From the NCBI GenBank assembly GCA_900316515.1, contig ONDE01000007.1, forward strand, positions 80,090 through 144,089: DNA of 64,000 bases. The letters are read 5' to 3'. Under the pieces are notes generated by a model. It was not told the origin of the DNA. It did not search any database and worked only from the letters and a program-made list of their open reading frames with translations. Both the position numbers and the translations under genes were made by a program. Source of the DNA: an uncultured Bacteroidales bacterium (GTDB lineage: Bacteria > Bacteroidota > Bacteroidia > Bacteroidales > P3). Shown piece by piece: positions 25,933-33,222 of the stretch; position 1 is the stretch's first letter, and every line of letters begins with the position of its first letter.

Positions 25933-27282
25933 ATGCGTAGAATATTCATATTTGCCGCGCTGTTGCTGCTCGGCGGCACCGTGCAGGCGCAGCAGCCGGA
26001 GAAGACCCGCCTGCTGCTCATCATGGACTGCTCCAACTCCATGTGGGACCACTGGCAGTCGGGCTCCAAGATCAAGGTGACGCAGCAGGTGCTGCTGTCG
26101 TTCCTCGACAGCATCTCGCGCCAGCACGATGTCGACGTGGCCCTCCGCGTCTTCGGCCACCTCAACAAGGAGCAGTTCGGCACACGCCTCGAGGTGCCTT
26201 TCGGCAGCGACAACATCTACCAGCTGCAGAGCAAGATCAAGACCCTCGTGCCGCAGGGCGGCTGCACGGCGGCGGCGGCGCTGACCGACGCCCTGAGCGA
26301 CTTCCCCGCCACGGGCTCCAGCCGCAACCTGATACTCATCATCACCGACGGCATGGATGATTGCGACGCCGAGATATGCGACGTGGCGCGCCAAGTGCAG
26401 CTCAGCGGCGTGGTGGTGCAGACCTTCGTGCTTTGCATCGGCGGCAACCTATCGGCCCACGCCTCGTGCGCCGGCTCGGTCTTCCCCGTGGTCAACGAGG
26501 AGGAATACTCCAAGACACTCTACGACATATTCCGCCTCAGCGGCAAGAAGGCCAAGGTTGTGCTGAACATGGTGGACGCCACGGGCGACCTCTACGAGAC
26601 CGAGCACCCCGTGGCCTTCTACGACCACCGCACCGGCGTCATCCGCCACAGCACCATCTACAGCGTGGACAGCAAACTGAAGCCCGACACGCTGCTGATG
26701 GACCCCCTCGTCACCTACGATATGGCCGTCTTCACCCACCCGCCCCTGCGGCGCGAGGCCATGCAGTTCAGCATCGACCGCCCGAACAACGTTGACATCA
26801 CCGTCAGCGAAGGCACCCTCAAGGTGCAGTACAGCGGCCAGCGGCCGCAATGGCAGCAGACAGCCGTTGACGTCGTGGTGCGGCGTGCCGGCAGCGGCGA
26901 GCGCGTGGCAGCGCAGGAGGTCGGCGAAACCGGACAGTACCTTGCCGGCCGCTATGACGTCGAGGTGCAGACCCTGCCCGTGACCACCCTGCGCGGCGTC
27001 GAGGTGCGCGGCAATGCCGCCACCGACCTCTCGGTGCCCATGCCCGGCATGCTTATCCTCAGCAAGCCCAAGGGCATCACCACCGGTGCCATCTTCCGCC
27101 TGCGCGACGGCCAGGTGGAATTTGCCACCGACCTCAACCCCAGCACCGCCGGCGAGAGGTTATTATTGCAGCCCGGCCAATACGAGCTAGTCCTCCACCC
27201 CCAGAACGCCACCAAATACAACAAAGTCCAGACCAAACGCTTCGTGATAGAAAGCAGCCAGACAACAAAGATACAGTTCTAA
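25933..27282 (+). CDS. Secreted von Willebrand factor A-domain protein
   Basis: 449 residues. A signal peptide ends at about VQAQQ. The vWA domain covers about residues 25-200 with the metal-ion-dependent adhesion site DCSNS (Asp32, Ser34, Ser36), the Thr loop near GGCTAAAAL, and ITDGMDDCD. The remainder (about 210-449) is beta-rich, with three or so strands repeating around TLRGVEVRGNAATDLSVPMP, and is not recognised. It lies between the two transketolase subunits and within a few bases of the next gene, so it appears to be part of an insertion. Confidence 0.75.
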   Translation: MRRIFIFAALLLLGGTVQAQQPEKTRLLLIMDCSNSMWDHWQSGSKIKVTQQVLLSFLDSISRQHDVDVALRVFGHLNKEQFGTRLEVPFGSDNIYQLQSKIKTLVPQGGCTAAAALTDALSDFPATGSSRNLILIITDGMDDCDAEICDVARQVQLSGVVVQTFVLCIGGNLSAHASCAGSVFPVVNEEEYSKTLYDIFRLSGKKAKVVLNMVDATGDLYETEHPVAFYDHRTGVIRHSTIYSVDSKLKPDTLLMDPLVTYDMAVFTHPPLRREAMQFSIDRPNNVDITVSEGTLKVQYSGQRPQWQQTAVDVVVRRAGSGERVAAQEVGETGQYLAGRYDVEVQTLPVTTLRGVEVRGNAATDLSVPMPGMLILSKPKGITTGAIFRLRDGQVEFATDLNPSTAGERLLLQPGQYELVLHPQNATKYNKVQTKRFVIESSQTTKIQF

Positions 27283-27285
27283 ACA

Positions 27286-28056
27286 ATGAAAAAAGCATTT
27301 TTTACTACGATAATACTCTGTGCGGTGGCGGTGACAGCCTTGGCGCAGGAGACCCCTTGGTTCTGGCATTTGGACGACTATACTCTCAAGGGATCTGTGG
27401 AGGAAGTGCGGGAATACCGAATTGAGAAGAGAGATGACCCTGAATTGCAGGATACCGACTACTATTTCTACACCTACTCCCCTGATGGACATATACTCAC
27501 CAAGTACTTTAATGATGTGGACAAACTGTGTCACAACATCTACTATTGGAGCACGCACCTCGACTCCATTATCCGAGATGGCGACTGCTACTCCATTGAG
27601 TACTATCTTTATGATGACAACGGCCGTCTTGAACGGGTGATACATGGAGTCTCTGGGCACACTGACACAATGACCATCATATACGACGAACGGGGCTTCC
27701 CTGTAAAGACCAGTGGAGATTTTGACAGCGAAGCAAACGAACCGTGGTATGAATGGTATGACGACGGGCGTATCAAAGGCATTGGTTCAAAACATTGGGG
27801 CAAACGTTATGAGTACGACAGCTTGGGTCGGTTGATAAAAGAGTCATACCAAGATGAACACGTTGTGACATACACCTACAATGAGCAAGGCGACATTGCA
27901 CAAATCCAGCGTGACCCCAATGGCAATTGGTACTACGACAAAGGCAAGGTTACGACAACAAGCTACACTTACAAATACGACAGCCACGGCAACTGGATTG
28001 AACAATACATCAACGGCTGTCTCGATATTATACGCAAGATAACATACTACGAATAA
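27286..28056 (+). CDS. Secreted YD/RHS-like repeat protein
   Basis: 256 residues with a signal peptide ending in LAQE. It contains tyrosine-aspartate-like repeats: YYLYDDNGRLERVIHG, IIYDERGFPVKT, YEYDSLGRLIKESY, YTYNEQGDIAQI and YKYDSHGNW. Such repeats form beta-sheet shells in RHS proteins, but this protein is short and lacks a toxin tip. It starts three bases after the vWA gene stop. Its function is unknown. Base composition is lower in GC than the flanking transketolase genes. Confidence 0.65.
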   Translation: MKKAFFTTIILCAVAVTALAQETPWFWHLDDYTLKGSVEEVREYRIEKRDDPELQDTDYYFYTYSPDGHILTKYFNDVDKLCHNIYYWSTHLDSIIRDGDCYSIEYYLYDDNGRLERVIHGVSGHTDTMTIIYDERGFPVKTSGDFDSEANEPWYEWYDDGRIKGIGSKHWGKRYEYDSLGRLIKESYQDEHVVTYTYNEQGDIAQIQRDPNGNWYYDKGKVTTTSYTYKYDSHGNWIEQYINGCLDIIRKITYYE

Positions 28057-28074
28057 TTAATAAAAATAATAATT

Positions 28075-29286
28075 ATGACCCACTACGAAAAACAATCAAG
28101 CAAAGAGTTGCGCGCCGGCATGGGCGAAGGCCTGGTAGAGGCTGGCCGCAAGAACCAGAATGTCGTCGCCCTGAGCGCCGACGTGAAAGGCAGCGTCAAG
28201 ATGGACGGCTTCGCCAAGGAATTCCCAGAGCGCTTCATCCAGTGCGGCATCGCCGAGGCCAATATGGTCGGCATCGCCGCCGGCCTGAGCCTCTGCGGCA
28301 AGGTACCCTTCCTGGGCGGCTTCGCCGAGTTCGTCACCGGCCGCGTCTACGACCAGATCCGCCAGGTGGTCTGCTACTCGAACAAGAACGTCAAGATCTG
28401 CGGCTCGCACGCCGGCATCTCGCTCGGCGAGGACGGCGCCACGCACCAGACCATGGAAGACATCGCCCTGATGAAGGTGCTGCCCAACATGACCGTGCTC
28501 GTGCCCGCCGACTTCAACCAGGCCAAGGCCGCCACGCTGGCCGCCGCCGAGCACGTCGGACCCGTCTACCTCCGCCTCGGCCGCAGCAAGATGCCCTGCT
28601 TCCTGCCGGAGAATGAGAAGTTCGAGATCGGCAAGGCCCAGCTCTTGAACGAGGGCACAGACGTCACCCTTTTCGCCTGCGGCCACCTCGTGTGGGAAGC
28701 CCTGCAGGCCGCCGAGATGCTCGAGAAGGTCGGCATCAGCTGCGAGGTCATCAACATCCACACCATCAAGCCGCTCGACGTGGAGGCCATCGTGGCCAGC
28801 GCCAAGAAGACCGGCGCCGTGGTCACCTGCGAGGAGCACCTCTTCAACGGCGGCCTCGGCGACAGCGTCGCTCAGGCCCTCGCCCTCCACTGCCCCACGC
28901 CGATGGAGTACGTGGCCGTGGACGACAAGTTCGGCGAGAGCGGCACCCCCGACGAGATGCTCACCAACTACCACCTCCGCGCCGCCGACATCATGGCCAA
29001 GGTCTATGCCGTCCTCCAGCGCAAGCCCGGTGCCCCCAAGCAGCGTTATTGCCAGAGCTGCGGCATGCCGCTGACCAACGAAGTCTCGAGCGACAATCCC
29101 GACTACTGCAAGTACTGCTTCGCCGACGGCAAGTTTGCACAGGACTGCACCATGGAGCAGATGATAGACTTCTGCGTCCAGTTCGTGGATCAGTTCAACC
29201 AGAACACCGGCCAGCACCTCACCGCCGACGAGTACCGCGAGCAGCTCAGCCAGTACTTTCCCCAGCTCAAGCGCTGGCAGAAATAG
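28075..29286 (+). CDS. Transketolase C-terminal subunit fused to a zinc ribbon
   Basis: 403 residues. Residues 1-315 are a transketolase C-terminal subunit: SADVKGSVKMDGFAKEFPER, QCGIAEANMVGIAAGL and TCEEHLFNGGLGDSVAQAL are the expected motifs. Residues of about 324-403 are an extra domain: Cys326, Cys329, Cys345 and Cys348 give CxxC-x15-CxxC in YCQSCGMPL and DYCKYCFADGKF, followed by a helix (TMEQMIDFCVQFV). This matches the putative zinc ribbon family found elsewhere as a separate small protein. The usual subunit is about 310-320 residues, so this is a fusion. The frame is continuous through the junction at about 29040. Confidence 0.88.
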   Translation: MTHYEKQSSKELRAGMGEGLVEAGRKNQNVVALSADVKGSVKMDGFAKEFPERFIQCGIAEANMVGIAAGLSLCGKVPFLGGFAEFVTGRVYDQIRQVVCYSNKNVKICGSHAGISLGEDGATHQTMEDIALMKVLPNMTVLVPADFNQAKAATLAAAEHVGPVYLRLGRSKMPCFLPENEKFEIGKAQLLNEGTDVTLFACGHLVWEALQAAEMLEKVGISCEVINIHTIKPLDVEAIVASAKKTGAVVTCEEHLFNGGLGDSVAQALALHCPTPMEYVAVDDKFGESGTPDEMLTNYHLRAADIMAKVYAVLQRKPGAPKQRYCQSCGMPLTNEVSSDNPDYCKYCFADGKFAQDCTMEQMIDFCVQFVDQFNQNTGQHLTADEYREQLSQYFPQLKRWQK

Positions 29287-29303
29287 TCATTGCAACAAAC
29301 CCC

Positions 29304-29343
29304 ATTACTGTGTGCGATAATACCCGTTATTGCACACAGTAAT
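29304..29343. terminator. Strong hairpin after the transketolase gene
   Basis: ATTACTGTGTGC at 29304-29315 pairs with GCACACAGTAAT at 29332-29343; with one mismatch the stem extends inward through ATAA/TTAT. No T-run follows, so it may be a Rho-type or processing signal, or an operator, rather than a classical terminator. It marks the left edge of the LOG-remnant region. Confidence 0.5.
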
Positions 29344-29357
29344 ACCTATTACAACAC

Positions 29358-29780
29358 GTGATGAAGAAGATATTTTTAGTATGCGTGGCGCTCTTCGCGC
29401 TCTCTGTTTCAGCACAGGTGCGCGTCTTGGCACCAGGCCAGCAGCCCGATACAAATTCGCTGCAGCTTTCTATTATGTTCAACTATAACGAGTCCCCATC
29501 GCGACTCCTCATTGAGTCGGCCAACTATCGCAGACTAGCACTGAATACCACCATCATTGGCGGTGCAGCCAGCGGCCTTCTTTTTTGCCTCGGTGGCAAG
29601 CAGGCTCAACAGACCGTCAGCGGTGATAGTCCTTTGCCTACACTTGGTGCCATTACAGCCATAGCTACAGGTATTACTGCGCTAATCCTTGAGTATATTT
29701 CTATATCAAAGGAGCGTCAAGCTGGTGAGCAATTGAAAAGGATTACCATATCGGCAGGCGGTGTCTCATATCATTTTTAG
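29358..29780 (+). CDS. Small exported/membrane hypothetical protein
   Basis: 140 residues (start at either of two adjacent Met codons). A signal peptide ends in VSAQV. Two further hydrophobic segments (TTIIGGAASGLLFCLGG and TLGAITAIATGITALILEYI) suggest membrane insertion. The C-terminus ends in Phe (GVSYHF), a feature of outer-membrane proteins. I do not recognise the family. Its stop is three bases before the first truncated LOG copy. Confidence 0.55.
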   Translation: MMKKIFLVCVALFALSVSAQVRVLAPGQQPDTNSLQLSIMFNYNESPSRLLIESANYRRLALNTTIIGGAASGLLFCLGGKQAQQTVSGDSPLPTLGAITAIATGITALILEYISISKERQAGEQLKRITISAGGVSYHF

Positions 29781-29783
29781 AGT

Positions 29784-29891
29784 ATGCACCTAGCAGTCTT
29801 CTGCGGCTCGTCGCTGCCGCACAACAAGGAAATCGTCGAGTCCGCCGCACCTGTGCGCGGTGAAAATGCAGAAATGAAACAACCCCGTTAG
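29784..29891 (+). pseudogene. Truncated LOG-family gene, copy A
   Basis: A 35-codon ORF starting MHLAVFCGSSLPHNKEIVES. The first 23 codons match the N-terminus of the intact LOG gene at 33223 (MNISVFCGASLPRSEQITEA); after that the sequence diverges. At the DNA level it is nearly identical to copy B (30833) over its first 64 bases. It lies three bases after an unrelated stop codon. No LOG catalytic motif (PGGxGT) is present, so it is a remnant rather than an enzyme. Translation from its ATG is possible but its meaning is unknown. Confidence 0.75.
29855..29884 (+). repeat. Shared 30-bp box, first copy
   Basis: Thirty bases beginning GCGCGGTGAAAATGCAGAAA match 27 of 30 bases of 31600-31629. Both copies are followed, after 47-66 bases, by the 11-base box AACAGATTGAA (29932-29942 and 31696-31706) upstream of an unrelated gene. 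Confidence 0.75.
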
Positions 29892-29966
29892 GGGAACCGA
29901 ACACCGCTTAATTAAATCAAATAAAGTGAGGAACAGATTGAACAGAAACAATAACTACAGACACGA

Positions 29967-30785
29967 ATGGATAATCAAAAGAAAATGACGGTAACGCTCT
30001 TCAAGGTGAAGGAAATGGACTGCCCGAGCGAGGAGAACATCATCCGTATGAAGCTGGCAGAGCTGGGCGACGACATCGCGTCGCTCGACTTCGACCTGAG
30101 GAAGCGCACGCTGGCGGTGACCCACAGCGAGAGCGCGGCGGAACGTCTCGCAGATGCAATGGAGAGCGTGGACATGGGCGCCAAAATTTTCGAGACACGC
30201 GATGCCGATGCTGCCGACCGACCGTCCGCTGACACGTCGCAACGCCGTGTCCTGTACCGCGTTCTGCTCGTGAACGCCGTCTTCTTCGCCCTGGAGATGG
30301 CCATCGGACTGCTGAGCCGTTCCATGGGACTGGTGGCCGACAGCCTCGACATGCTGGCCGACGCCACGGTGTACGGCATGAGCCTCATGGTGGTCGGAGC
30401 CGCCGTCGGACGCAAAAAACGCGTGGCCCGGTGGAGCGGGATTTTGCAGACCTTGCTGGCCGTGGCCGGGATGGTCGAGGTCGTGCGGCGTTTTGTCTCG
30501 CCTTCCCTGCCGCCGGAGTATGCGGCCATGATATGGATGTCGGCGCTCTCGCTGGTCGCCAATGCCTACTGCCTCTGGCTCCTCAACCGACAGAAAAGCG
30601 GCGACGCGCACATGCGCGCCAGCGTCATCTTCTCGGCCAACGACGTGGTGGTCAACCTCGGAGTCATTCTTTCGGGCGTGGCGGTATGGGTATTCAACAG
30701 CCGTGTACCCGACCTCGTCGTCGGAGCCGTAGTGTTCATCATCGTAATCCGTGGTGCCATCCGTATTTTCAAACTATCGAAATAA
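29967..30785 (+). CDS. Cation-efflux (CDF-like) transporter with N-terminal HMA-like domain
   Basis: 272 residues. Residues 8-70 resemble a heavy-metal-associated domain (VTLFKVKEMDCPSEENIIRM), but the usual CxxC metal site is reduced to a single Cys (DCPSEEN). Residues of about 90-270 hold about five to six membrane helices of the cation diffusion facilitator type: FFALEMAIGLLSRSMGLVADSLDMLADATVYG has the characteristic Asp pattern. Such fusions export divalent metals. The gene lies between truncated LOG copies A and B. Confidence 0.75.
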   Translation: MDNQKKMTVTLFKVKEMDCPSEENIIRMKLAELGDDIASLDFDLRKRTLAVTHSESAAERLADAMESVDMGAKIFETRDADAADRPSADTSQRRVLYRVLLVNAVFFALEMAIGLLSRSMGLVADSLDMLADATVYGMSLMVVGAAVGRKKRVARWSGILQTLLAVAGMVEVVRRFVSPSLPPEYAAMIWMSALSLVANAYCLWLLNRQKSGDAHMRASVIFSANDVVVNLGVILSGVAVWVFNSRVPDLVVGAVVFIIVIRGAIRIFKLSK

Positions 30786-30832
30786 CCGGGCACTGCTTTA
30801 CGTCAAACAGAAAAATAAACCGTTTTAGCACA

Positions 30833-30940
30833 ATGCACATAGCAGTCTTCTGCGGCTCGTCGCTGCCGCACAACAAGGAAATCGTCGAGGCCGCCGCGTC
30901 TCAACAAAACCACGCCGAAAGATTGATGCATAACATATAA
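30833..30940 (+). pseudogene. Truncated LOG-family gene, copy B
   Basis: A 35-codon ORF starting MHIAVFCGSSLPHNKEIVEA. It matches copy A at all but two of its first 64 bases, then diverges into SQQNHAERLMHNI and stops. Its length equals copy A exactly, though the tails are unrelated. It lacks the LOG motif PGGxGT. It follows the cation transporter gene after a 47-base gap and precedes an unrelated lipoprotein gene by 12 bases. Confidence 0.75.
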
Positions 30941-30952
30941 TATAAAAGGTAT

Positions 30953-31456
30953 ATGAAGAAAGCAATCTTGACACTCGCCGTGCTGTGCGGCATCGGGCTG
31001 ATGGCCGGATGCAAGAGCGGCACCGCGGATGAATCTGCCACCGATACCGTGGCGGAAAAAATCAACCAATACAACGCTGATGGCAAAAAGGATGGCCTGT
31101 GGCGGTACAACGAAGGCGATGTAATGATTACAGAGGTACGCTACGACAACGGCAACGAGTGCGGAGAACTGAAGATGTTCCTTGATGGGAAACTGTTCTG
31201 CCATATCAGCGACATCGAAAGGGTTGACACCACGATTGGAGAGAACACGTTCGAATACAAAGCGCATTACAAGGATTTCGAAGACGGGTCCATCATCACA
31301 AAAGAAGGCAACGGATATTACAACGGATACGAAGGGTTGATACCCGACGGCTTCCTCGGCGTGGGTGATTGGCGCGTCTATGACACGTTGAGCGGCACTT
31401 ACAAGACCGTAAACCTCACCGAACCCACCTTCGACGAATCAATACGCATCAAATAA
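30953..31456 (+). CDS. Small lipoprotein with MORN-like start
   Basis: 167 residues with a lipobox signal peptide (GLMAGCKSG). The mature part begins with a stretch resembling a single MORN/toxin_15-like motif (YNADGKKDGLWRYNEGDVMI), then LTEVRYDNG-like strands. It is probably an exported lipoprotein of unknown function. It is flanked by a truncated LOG copy upstream and a repeat-bearing spacer downstream. Confidence 0.6.
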   Translation: MKKAILTLAVLCGIGLMAGCKSGTADESATDTVAEKINQYNADGKKDGLWRYNEGDVMITEVRYDNGNECGELKMFLDGKLFCHISDIERVDTTIGENTFEYKAHYKDFEDGSIITKEGNGYYNGYEGLIPDGFLGVGDWRVYDTLSGTYKTVNLTEPTFDESIRIK

Positions 31457-31707
31457 CGTTTCACATATAAATAATAATGAAAATGGAACTTTCAGCACAG
31501 ATTCCCGACATCACTATCGGCCGCTCCGCCTGCTGTTGCCTACGAGCTTGACGAGCGAGCGCGGCCGATTTTCGCACAAAAACAACACCCCGCTCATGAG
31601 CGCGTTGAAAACGCAGAAATGAAACACCCATTCGTAAGAGCGAGAGCAATGAGAGCTTGCTCACAATGCCGAGCCGCAAAATGGGGTGCGAAGCAAACAG
31701 ATTGAAG
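31457..31707 (+). other. Spacer with decayed ORF and second copy of the 30-bp box
   Basis: 251 bases. It opens with a 22-codon ORF at about 31480 (MKMELSAQIPDITIGRSA) that stops early. In another frame the sequence stays open from there to about 31702 and includes a segment ENAEMKHP that is also present after LOG copy A (ENAEMKQP). The 30-bp box is at 31600-31629 and AACAGATTGAA at 31696-31706, one base before the next start. It looks like the end of a degraded coding segment. Confidence 0.5.
31600..31629 (+). repeat. Shared 30-bp box, second copy
   Basis: Matches 29855-29884 at 27 of 30 bases (it begins GCGCGTTGAAAACGCAGAAA). In both places it lies a short distance upstream of a small unrelated gene. 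Confidence 0.75.
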
Positions 31708-32277
31708 ATGAAAAACAATAACAAGAACTCTCTACTCGATTGGGAGAAGATGAGGAGCCAGCCGCCGCTGATTCAGGCCATCTCCGTGGCGTCACTGGTG
31801 ATGCTGGTGGCGATGTTTTTCACAATGCGGCAGTACATCGTCACCGTGACGTGGTTCACGTATGTGGGGCTGGTGGGCGGCATCTGTCTCGTGCTCGGGA
31901 TGTTCCTCTACGCCTACAAGGGCCGGTTCCAGACCTTCGGCAAGTACTTCTTCGGCTTTGTGCTGATAGTGTATGCCGCTCTCATTGTCACCGTCTATGC
32001 CGGAATCGGCAGCGAGCGCGAATGGAAAGACCTTGAGGTCGAATCGTACTATGTAAAACTACACGGAACGCGCCCGAGACCGCCGTTCCTTGTTGTCACT
32101 ATCGACGACCAACCCGTAAACATCTACAGATTCAACCAGTCGCTGAGAGAACTGACCCGCCGCTACGGCACCGATTTCAACGACTCCGTCACCGTCGACC
32201 TAACAGCTCGACAGATTGTGCCGCACTTCTACGTGAAGCCCCATGCCAAAATCAAACCGAAAGCAGACAGCAAATGA
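31708..32277 (+). CDS. Small membrane protein of unknown function
   Basis: 189 residues from the ATG at 31708 (MKNNNKNSLLDW). The upstream in-frame ATG at 31657 lies in the degraded spacer and is rejected. Three hydrophobic helices are seen (about residues 20-40, 45-65 and 75-95), then a soluble C-terminal domain of about 95 residues. I do not recognise it. Its stop overlaps the ATG of truncated LOG copy C by four bases (ATGA). Confidence 0.6.
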   Translation: MKNNNKNSLLDWEKMRSQPPLIQAISVASLVMLVAMFFTMRQYIVTVTWFTYVGLVGGICLVLGMFLYAYKGRFQTFGKYFFGFVLIVYAALIVTVYAGIGSEREWKDLEVESYYVKLHGTRPRPPFLVVTIDDQPVNIYRFNQSLRELTRRYGTDFNDSVTVDLTARQIVPHFYVKPHAKIKPKADSK

Positions 32278-32483
32278 ACATAGCAGTCTTCTGCGGGGCG
32301 TCGCACCCGCACAGCGAACAAATCACAGAAGCCGCGCGGCAGCTCGGCCGCGCCATCGCCCGCGGCGGCCACACGCTGCTCTACCTCTGGACCGACAGCT
32401 CGTGCAGCTGGCAGTACTACCCGCGCCACACGAAGAGTATACATACCGATTGTTCCGAAAAAACATCACACAATAACGAGTAG
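32274..32483 (+). pseudogene. Truncated LOG-family gene, copy C
   Basis: A 69-codon ORF. Its first 37 codons (MNIAVFCGASHPHSEQITEA onward to GHTLLY) match the intact LOG gene at 33223; the DNA is about 95% identical over 111 bases with the last 50 or so identical. After CTCTAC it diverges into LWTDSSCSWQYYPRH and stops. It keeps the first Rossmann strand and loop but not the PGGxGT motif. Its start overlaps the preceding stop, so it would be translated by coupling if at all. Confidence 0.8.
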
Positions 32484-32485
32484 AT

Positions 32486-32905
32486 ATGTGGAAATTCTAT
32501 GCACTCCTTTCGGCGTTCTTCGCCGCCCTGACAGCCATCTTCGCCAAGGTGGGTGTCAAGGATGTCAACTCCAACCTCGCCACGGCCATCAGAACCACCA
32601 TCATCCTTGTGCTGACGTGGGGCATCGTGCTGTTCGGCTCACACCTGCGGGAGATTCGCGATGTCAGCCGCCACACGTGGCTGTTCCTCATCCTCTCGGG
32701 GGTGGCCACAGGGCTGTCGTGGCTCTGCTACTTCAAGGCCATCCAGCTGGGCGATGTCTCACGGGTCGCCCCTATCGACAAGCTGAGCGTTGTCATCACC
32801 ATCATCCTCGCCTTCGTGTTCCTGCAAGAAAAGGTTAGCGTGAACGTGATTGCCGGAGCCGTACTGATAACCCTCGGCAGCCTGCTGATGCTGATGAAGG
32901 CGTAA
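32486..32905 (+). CDS. Single-domain EamA/DMT-type transporter
   Basis: 139 residues with about five hydrophobic helices and one EamA unit: ALLSAFFAALTAIFAKVGVK at the start and the later VAPIDKLSVVITIILAFVFL. Classic DMT exporters have two such units; single-unit proteins are thought to dimerise. The substrate is not evident. The gene starts two bases after the truncated LOG copy C. Confidence 0.8.
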   Translation: MWKFYALLSAFFAALTAIFAKVGVKDVNSNLATAIRTTIILVLTWGIVLFGSHLREIRDVSRHTWLFLILSGVATGLSWLCYFKAIQLGDVSRVAPIDKLSVVITIILAFVFLQEKVSVNVIAGAVLITLGSLLMLMKA

Positions 32906-32952
32906 TGCGCGCCGTCGGCGAGGGCGTGTTTTAAACGATAAACCAACCGAAT

Positions 32953-33183
32953 ATGACGATAAAAGAAATAGAGACCAAGAGCATGATGACCAAGTCGAAC
33001 CTGCCAGTGAGCGACTTCTCGGTCAACACCTACGTGGGGTGCGCCCACGCCTGCAAGTACTGCTACGCCTCGTTCATGAAGCGTTTCACCAACCACTGCG
33101 AGCCCCCCGTCTACTTCTATCACGAGGAAATCATCCCCTCCACCCGCAACGAGCAGCTGCACCAGACTCGTATCTGCTGCTGA
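32953..33183 (+). pseudogene. Truncated radical-SAM gene (SPL-like family)
   Basis: 76 residues. The radical-SAM cysteine motif CxxxCxxC is present (Cys30, Cys34, Cys37 in NTYVGCAHACKYCYASFMKRF), typical of the start of spore-photolyase-like radical-SAM proteins of about 270-300 residues. The frame ends abruptly after LHQTRICC. It lacks most of the TIM barrel, so it is a 5' fragment. Its stop directly precedes the upstream region of the intact LOG gene. Confidence 0.75.
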
Positions 33184-33222
33184 ATGAAACCACACGCCAA
33201 CGACAAACACACCGACACCATG

